The notes beneath the pieces are model-generated. The model was given only the letters and a program-made list of their open reading frames with translations, ran no database searches and had not been told where the DNA came from. 44,673 bases of DNA from a virus. This document shows positions 39,443 to 44,673 of this stretch, one piece after another (position 1 is the stretch's first letter; the number at the start of each line of letters is the position of its first letter). The stretch is from positions 1 through 44,673 of the IMG/VR virus record IMGVR_UViG_3300010158_000123; one strand, written 5' to 3'. Made by a program: the position numbers and the translations under genes.

Positions 39443-41347
39443 ATGAGCTATAATATAACCCTTACCGACGGAACAAGTTTAACTGTTATTTCAGACGGCC
39501 AGATTGATCAAATCCATACCGATCTTACATTAATAGGAAAAAACACTACAAGTTACGGTGTGTTTTTTAACGATAATTTTGTAAGATTATTAGAAAATTT
39601 TGCAAACACCAGTCAGCCAAATCATCCGTTAATAGGACAACTATGGTTTGACACTGCAGAAAGTAGACTTAAAGTCTATAACGGAACTTCGTTTACTACT
39701 ACCAATGGTACAATAGTTTCTCCTACTAGTCCAGTTAGTATCTCTAAAGGAGATATTTGGATTGATAGTACAAATGGACAATTATGGTTTAATGATGGCC
39801 TTTCTAATAAACTTGCTGGCCCGTCTTACTCAACCATGCAAGGCGAAAGCGGCTTGTTTACAAAAACAAGATTAGATGTTAATGGCGCAGAACATATTAT
39901 TGTAGAATTAAAAGTTGGAAGTACAACTCTTGGTATTTTTAGCAAGGATACTTTTATTCCTGCTGATTCAATTCCGGGATTTAGTACAACAGCAAAATTT
40001 TTAGGATACCAAGTTGGCACAGTTTTAACAGTTACTTCAATAACCAGCGGACAATTAGGAGTAGGGCAAACTATATTTGGTAATATTATATTTGCTAATA
40101 CACAAATAACAGAACAGTTAACAGGCGATACTGGCAATGTTGGTACATATGCTGTTAGTAATAGTAACATAGTAGGTAGTGTACAATCTCCAGTAGCATT
40201 AAGTTCAACAAATGATATAATTAAAGTTGGATTTAACACAAGCGCCTACCCTGGTATTGTTTTTAACACAGTCGTTAGTAAGGCACAACAATTATTAGCT
40301 GCTGACGGTAGCTTGAAGACAGCTGAAAGTTTTCTTTCTTCTCAAGAAAATTCTTCTACAACAGGTACACTAGTAATACAGAACGATAATCCGCTGGTAT
40401 TAGGAGGTTATTCAGATTTTGAATTAGATATTAATAGATCGACAAATACTATTATAATGCAGTCGACTGTTATAAATCAAAATTTTCAAATTAATCTTAA
40501 AAGCGGAGGAGCAACAGCAACTCCGATTTATGTAAACGCACAGGATAAAAAAGTAGGAATTTTTACCACAACACCAACTGCTATGTTGGATGTTGCTGGT
40601 AGTGTTAAAATTCAAGGAGATCTTACTGTACAAGGTAATGTTACTACAGTGAGTAGTACTTCAGTAAGCGTAGCAGATAAAAATATTGTCTTAGGTAATA
40701 CAGCTACACCAACGGATACTACAGCTAGTGGCGGTGGAATAACTCTAGCAGGATTGACATCAAAAATTATTGCATGGGATTCTGTAACTAACAACGGATC
40801 AACTAACACAGGATATTGGAATTTTACAGATAACATCAACGTTGGAAGTAGTTCGTTAGGATACTATATTAATGGCCAAAATGTATTGAGTTTAACAAGT
40901 TTAGGTAGCACTATAACTAGCGCACCAGGGCTTACTAGTGTAGGAATATTAACTAGTGTTCAAGCAGGAAATTTGTCCATTGTTGGTTCTACGATTTCTT
41001 ATACTAGTATACAAACTTCAGGAGATGTTAAACTTCAACCAAAAGGTACAGGATCAGTAGATGTTAGTAGTACAAAAATTATTAATCTTGCAACTCCTAC
41101 AAACGGAACAGATGCAACTAATAAATCATATGTAGATTCTTCTATAAAATTAGCACCTCTAGGTATAAGTTTAAATACTACCGGACAAACTGATACTACA
41201 ATTGGTACATTACTATTAGCTACTATTTTCCCTGTAGCAGAGCATCCAAATGGTACAAAATGCAGAGTACAGTGCTCAGATTTAACAATAAAATTGTATG
41301 AAGTAGCGGGCGGTGTGTGGAGTTGGCAACAAAATATTCCTTTCTAA
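39443..41347 (+). CDS. Tail fibre paralogue with LTVTS module (634 aa)
   Basis: The N-terminal anchor resembles the two neighbours: DLTLIGKNTTSYG, NDNFVRLLENFANT, GQLWFDTAESRLKVYNG and KGDIWIDSTNGQLWF. At about 190-250 sits a small beta module (GTVLTVTSITSGQLGVGQ ... GTYAVSNSN). Next come KVGIFTTTPTAMLDVAG and VTTVSSTSVSVADKNIVLGN, stretches often found in fibres of marine T4-like phages. The C-terminus (residues about 560-634, NATNKSYVDSSIK-like then CSDLTIKLYEVAGGVWSW) is a small beta domain that I do not recognise. No collar domain or chaperone domain is visible. It follows the previous gene by 1 bp without a clear ribosome site, so it probably depends on coupled translation. Confidence 0.8.
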   Translation: MSYNITLTDGTSLTVISDGQIDQIHTDLTLIGKNTTSYGVFFNDNFVRLLENFANTSQPNHPLIGQLWFDTAESRLKVYNGTSFTTTNGTIVSPTSPVSISKGDIWIDSTNGQLWFNDGLSNKLAGPSYSTMQGESGLFTKTRLDVNGAEHIIVELKVGSTTLGIFSKDTFIPADSIPGFSTTAKFLGYQVGTVLTVTSITSGQLGVGQTIFGNIIFANTQITEQLTGDTGNVGTYAVSNSNIVGSVQSPVALSSTNDIIKVGFNTSAYPGIVFNTVVSKAQQLLAADGSLKTAESFLSSQENSSTTGTLVIQNDNPLVLGGYSDFELDINRSTNTIIMQSTVINQNFQINLKSGGATATPIYVNAQDKKVGIFTTTPTAMLDVAGSVKIQGDLTVQGNVTTVSSTSVSVADKNIVLGNTATPTDTTASGGGITLAGLTSKIIAWDSVTNNGSTNTGYWNFTDNINVGSSSLGYYINGQNVLSLTSLGSTITSAPGLTSVGILTSVQAGNLSIVGSTISYTSIQTSGDVKLQPKGTGSVDVSSTKIINLATPTNGTDATNKSYVDSSIKLAPLGISLNTTGQTDTTIGTLLLATIFPVAEHPNGTKCRVQCSDLTIKLYEVAGGVWSWQQNIPF

Positions 41348-41352
41348 ACCGA

Positions 41353-41360
41353 CATAAATA
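41353..41360 (+). promoter_or_regulatory. Late promoter-like box before the third fibre gene
   Basis: CATAAATA, 22 bp before the ATG at 41382, with AAAAGG between. It has one mismatch to TATAAATA. Confidence 0.5.
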
Positions 41361-41381
41361 TACAAACAAGGAAAAGGCGCA

Positions 41382-42902
41382 ATGTCATACACGATAAATC
41401 ATTACAACGGTTCATTATTAACAGTAGTATCGGAAGGAACCGTAGATACTAGCACAGATCTTACATTAATTGGTAAGAATTATGCTGGATATGGCACTGC
41501 TCAAAACGATAATTTTGTATGGTTATTAGAAAATTTTGCAAATACTACTGAGCCTCCTTCCCCATTAACTGGTCAAATATGGTTTGATAGTGCCAATCTT
41601 AAATTAAAATTTTATGACGGTAGCAAATTTAGAACAACTAGTAGTACCGAAGTCAGTGCCATACCTCCAACTGGACTAACTCTTGGAGATTTATGGTTTG
41701 ATACTACAACGGATCAGCTATATGCATACAATGGCAACCTATCAGATCCTTTTACATTAATTGGACCTCAAGGTGTTGCAGGAGAAGGACTTACTGAAAT
41801 GCAATCAATTTCAGTAAAAGACACTTCTAATGCTTCGCATCCAATTATACAAGCGGTTATTAACGGTACGGTAGTGTTTATAATTAATGCAGATAGTGCA
41901 TTTACACTTAACTCTATTAATCCTATTAACGGATTTGATAGAATTGAACAAGGTCTTACTCTTGCATATACCCGACAAGCAGATAACGGCATAACAAATA
42001 GTAGTACAGCACATAGATGGTGGGGAACAGCAACTAATTCTGATAGATTAAACGGCCTTCCTTCTTCTAGTTATGTACAAAGTGATAGTCCTATTTTTAT
42101 GGGTACAGCACACTTTCCTGATACTGGATATACTGTTGGCGGATCGACTGGATTAGTTAATCCTAAACTAAAAATTAGTATTGGCAATTCTGGAATCACG
42201 CCAATCGTTGAAAATGTTGTTAATGATACAATAGCATTTCGAACTACATCGGGCGCAGGAAAACTATATCCTTTAACAATTAAAGGTAATGATTTATTAC
42301 CAGGCGGCCCTTTAGCAATTACTAATTTTACTTCTGATAGCACAAATAATATAGGTAGTTCCACAGCACGATGGTCTACTGTGTGGGCTGTAAATTTTAA
42401 CGGAACTGCTACAAATTCAAATTATTTACTGGTCGGTGGAAGTCCGTCCGCTGCGTCTGTAGCAAGTGCTCCAAATACTATTGTTGCAAGAAATAGTAAT
42501 AACGATATATTTGCTAATGTTATAAACGGTACATCTACAAGTGCAAACTATGCTGACTTGGCTGAAAAGTACCTTGCTGATAAAAAATATGATATTGGTA
42601 CAGTTGTATCAGTTGGCGGAACAGCTGAAATAACCGAATCTAAAAACGGAGATCTTCCTATAGGTGTAATTAGTGAAAATCCTGCATATAAAATGAATGC
42701 AACGTTAGTAAACGGTGTTTATGTTGCATTAAAAGGCCGTGTTCCTGTAAAAGTTGAAGGTCCAGTTGTCAAAGGTCAGAGATTAGTTGCAAGTAATAAT
42801 GGTTGCGCACAAGTTGCAACAAATACGGTAGATACTTTTGCTATAGCATTAGAAACTAACGACACAACTTCAATTAAATTAGTAGAATGTGTTATACTTT
42901 AA
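41382..42902 (+). CDS. Tail fibre paralogue with ADLAEKY C-terminal domain (506 aa)
   Basis: The anchor is the third copy: TDLTLIGKNYAGYG, NDNFVWLLENFANT, GQIWFDSANLKLKFYDG and LGDLWFDTTTDQLYAYNG. The middle has RWWGTATNSDRLNGLPSSSY and NIGSSTARWSTVWAVNFNG, which resembles the first paralogue. The C-terminal domain (about 389-506) has YADLAEKYLADKKYDIGTVV, GVISENPAYKMNA and YVALKGRVPVKVEGPVVKGQ, a domain common at the tips of phage fibres and related surface proteins. Its exact job is unknown; it may cap the trimer or bind the receptor. The gene has its own late promoter-like box and AAAAGG ribosome site. Confidence 0.82.
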   Translation: MSYTINHYNGSLLTVVSEGTVDTSTDLTLIGKNYAGYGTAQNDNFVWLLENFANTTEPPSPLTGQIWFDSANLKLKFYDGSKFRTTSSTEVSAIPPTGLTLGDLWFDTTTDQLYAYNGNLSDPFTLIGPQGVAGEGLTEMQSISVKDTSNASHPIIQAVINGTVVFIINADSAFTLNSINPINGFDRIEQGLTLAYTRQADNGITNSSTAHRWWGTATNSDRLNGLPSSSYVQSDSPIFMGTAHFPDTGYTVGGSTGLVNPKLKISIGNSGITPIVENVVNDTIAFRTTSGAGKLYPLTIKGNDLLPGGPLAITNFTSDSTNNIGSSTARWSTVWAVNFNGTATNSNYLLVGGSPSAASVASAPNTIVARNSNNDIFANVINGTSTSANYADLAEKYLADKKYDIGTVVSVGGTAEITESKNGDLPIGVISENPAYKMNATLVNGVYVALKGRVPVKVEGPVVKGQRLVASNNGCAQVATNTVDTFAIALETNDTTSIKLVECVIL

Positions 42903-42933
42903 AAATGACTAATTTAAAAACAAAAGGTAAAAA

Positions 42934-44673
42934 ATGACTGTTTCTATTGTTTCATTTACAGGATATATTAATAACGGCACAAACGGAGTTGTAGGAACTA
43001 CATTAACAGTTTCAGTAATATCTTCGGGAAGAATTGCGTTAGGCATGGCTATTTCAGATGATGCCAATACAATTAGTGCCAATACACGTATTATATCTCA
43101 ACTAACTGGAAGCACTGGAAGTACAGGAACTTATCAAGTAACTGTTAGTCAGTCATCAGGAACAAGTTCTGCCAAATTAAATATTACTGGAACGTCTGCT
43201 GGAAAGATACTTGCAAGTGACTATAACGTATTACAATCAAAATTGGCACTAGTAATGTCTACGGGATTTGGAAGATACGGTTACGGACAAGTATCTCCAA
43301 GATATACTAGTTCTCAAATATCAGGCAATCCTATTATTACCGCCGATCAATGGTCAAAACTAAGAGATGATACGATCAAGGCATATTATCATCAAGGTTC
43401 AATTGGTAATTTAACAATACCAATTGTTCCGGTAAAAACCAATACTATTACTGGAACAGATTATGCACTTTATGCAAATTTAATACAGTCAGTTTATAAT
43501 AATTTAAATACTACACCACCTGCTGGACAAGCTAGTCTTGTGACATTCCCGCAAGCGGTTCGAACTAGTTCTTGGAATGGTACAGTATATCATACAGTAA
43601 CACTAACATTTCCTACTAGAAATGACGCCAGGTACTACTTTAACTCTGGTAGTAATTTACAATTTAGTGCTAGTTTGATTAATTATCCTGGGTACCCAGG
43701 ATATACACAAGGACCAGATGCTTCTTTTGCAAAAGATAGTGATTGGAATATGTTGTTATTTAATATGAAAAAAATTACATTTGATATCAACGGCACAACT
43801 TCCACAGGATCTTATACAACCATTGGTTCTAATATTGGTTTTTATAATCTTACTACTACTCCGCAGAATATTTTCCAAAAGAAAACAGCTAGCCCGTCTT
43901 ATACTAATAATCAGTATGATATATTGGCTAGTATAGATGCTACTGGAAGAATTTTAACTTTTAGCATACAATTTGCAGACCTTTCTGGAGGTAATCCTGA
44001 TGAAAGTGTTGAAGGCACATTAACCAGCACAGTTCAAGCATATTATTCTACTGGTAGTAATGTTCAAGTTAGCTTGCCTAGTTATAGCTCTACAATTACA
44101 GGCGGAGTAATAGTAGCTCCCTCGTCAACATACTTTATTACACCCGTTACAAATAGTGTCAATGAAGGCAGTAGTTTAACAATTAATGTAACAGGATCAT
44201 TAATTATTGATGATACTTACTATTGGACCATTAATAATAACACAACAAGTTCAGCTGATTTTTCAGCAACATCTGGATCATTTACTATTACAAGTAATTC
44301 TGGATCGTTTGTAATATCGCCAACAGCTGATAGCTTAACTGAAGGTGCGGAAACATTTACAGTATCAATTCGTTCTACTAGTATTACTGGATCGGTACTG
44401 GCTACAAGTTCAACTATTACTATTAATGATACTAGTGTTACTCCTCCACCGCCACCTCCAGCAGTAACGACTTTAAGTTATGATGTATCATCAGTTAATG
44501 AAGGTAGTTCAGTTACACTAACGGCAAGAAATGTTGCCGGAGCGGACGGGACTTATTATTGGACTATATTACATGGAACTACATCTAGTGCTGATTTTTC
44601 AGCAACATCTGGATCATTTACAGTATCAAGCGGAACAGGAACATTTAGTGTAACGCCAACAGCTGACAATTTA
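42934..44673 (+). CDS. Tail fibre / adhesin-like structural protein with Calx-beta repeats, partial
   Basis: 580 codons are visible; the frame is open at the window end. Residues about 8-85 form the same small module as in the second fibre (GTTLTVSVISSGRIALGMAI ... GSTGTYQVTVSQ). The middle (about 95-385) contains LASDYNVLQSKLALVMSTG and YFNSGSNLQFSASLINYPG, seen in structural proteins of marine phages. From about 405 come Calx-beta-type repeats (SVNEGSSLTINVTG ... ADSLTEGAETFTVSI), a hinge with six prolines near 506, and a second repeat running off the edge. Such repeats build extended, often calcium-binding rods, so this may be a long fibre stalk. The ATG follows AAAAGG by 6 nt. A 10-codon ORF at 42905-42937 overlaps the start and is probably chance. 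Confidence 0.75.
   Translation, partial: MTVSIVSFTGYINNGTNGVVGTTLTVSVISSGRIALGMAISDDANTISANTRIISQLTGSTGSTGTYQVTVSQSSGTSSAKLNITGTSAGKILASDYNVLQSKLALVMSTGFGRYGYGQVSPRYTSSQISGNPIITADQWSKLRDDTIKAYYHQGSIGNLTIPIVPVKTNTITGTDYALYANLIQSVYNNLNTTPPAGQASLVTFPQAVRTSSWNGTVYHTVTLTFPTRNDARYYFNSGSNLQFSASLINYPGYPGYTQGPDASFAKDSDWNMLLFNMKKITFDINGTTSTGSYTTIGSNIGFYNLTTTPQNIFQKKTASPSYTNNQYDILASIDATGRILTFSIQFADLSGGNPDESVEGTLTSTVQAYYSTGSNVQVSLPSYSSTITGGVIVAPSSTYFITPVTNSVNEGSSLTINVTGSLIIDDTYYWTINNNTTSSADFSATSGSFTITSNSGSFVISPTADSLTEGAETFTVSIRSTSITGSVLATSSTITINDTSVTPPPPPPAVTTLSYDVSSVNEGSSVTLTARNVAGADGTYYWTILHGTTSSADFSATSGSFTVSSGTGTFSVTPTADNL
44254..44621 (+). repeat. Exact 32-bp direct repeat marking two Calx-beta units
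   Basis: The 32 bases at 44254-44285 recur at 44590-44621, a spacing of 336 bp (112 codons). They encode ADFSATSGSF in both units. Exact identity suggests recent duplication or gene conversion between the repeats. Confidence 0.85.

Noticed and set aside
42905-42937. Ten-codon leader ORF (MTNLKTKGKK) before the last gene
   Set aside because: It is very short, without its own ribosome site, and its Lys codons are the ribosome site of the next gene read as protein.
1-44673. CRISPR array, prophage attachment site, insertion sequence or antiphage defence system
   Set aside because: There are no regularly spaced repeats with unique spacers, no integrase, transposase or terminal repeats, and the genes are virion and replication genes in phage order.

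Overview
The window is a structural and recombination segment of an AT-rich, T4-like marine myovirus (contractile tail). The evidence is a set of recognisable T4-family proteins: portal gp20, baseplate proteins gp26, gp53, gp5, gp25 and gp6, the recombination nuclease pair gp46/gp47, and the late sigma factor gp55. Boxes resembling the T4 late promoter (TATAAATA) stand in front of the structural transcription units. The gp55 and fibre proteins look most like those of cyanophage or pelagiphage relatives. No tRNA, integrase or host metabolic gene is present, so the host cannot be named from this window.

Layout. 1-4782 (minus): portal gp20, cut by the window edge, preceded by a 1227-aa probable tail tape measure protein. 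4783-4843: head-to-head late promoters. 4844-5892 (plus): gp26 followed by a gp51-like reading frame with no credible start of its own. The two are joined by an apparent programmed -1 frameshift cassette (U UUU UUC heptamer, 4-nt spacer, long stem). 5889-7094 (minus): unknown late protein whose stop codon overlaps the gp51 stop. 7095-7568: gene-free region dense in inverted repeats. 7569-12135 (minus): compact operon gp55-gp47-gp46-two small unknown genes-SegE-like GIY-YIG endonuclease, read from a near-consensus sigma-70 type promoter. 12186-42902 and onward (plus): baseplate and fibre block, in order gp48/54-like, gp53, large hub protein, gp5 spike, gp25, gp6, a 4977-aa gp7-position protein, a 203-aa structural protein, three tandem fibre paralogues, and a Calx-beta-containing fibre protein that runs off the window.

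How they work together. gp55 would direct the host polymerase to the late promoters seen here. gp46/gp47 process DNA ends for recombination-dependent replication. gp26/gp51, gp53, gp25, gp6 and the giant protein build hub and wedges; gp5 and the hub protein form the puncturing centre; the tape measure sets tail length; the fibres and the carbohydrate-binding-like modules of the giant protein probably contact the host surface.

The most notable observation is the gp26/gp51 frameshift cassette. It makes this T4-type pair look like the G/GT tail-assembly chaperone system of lambda-like phages.
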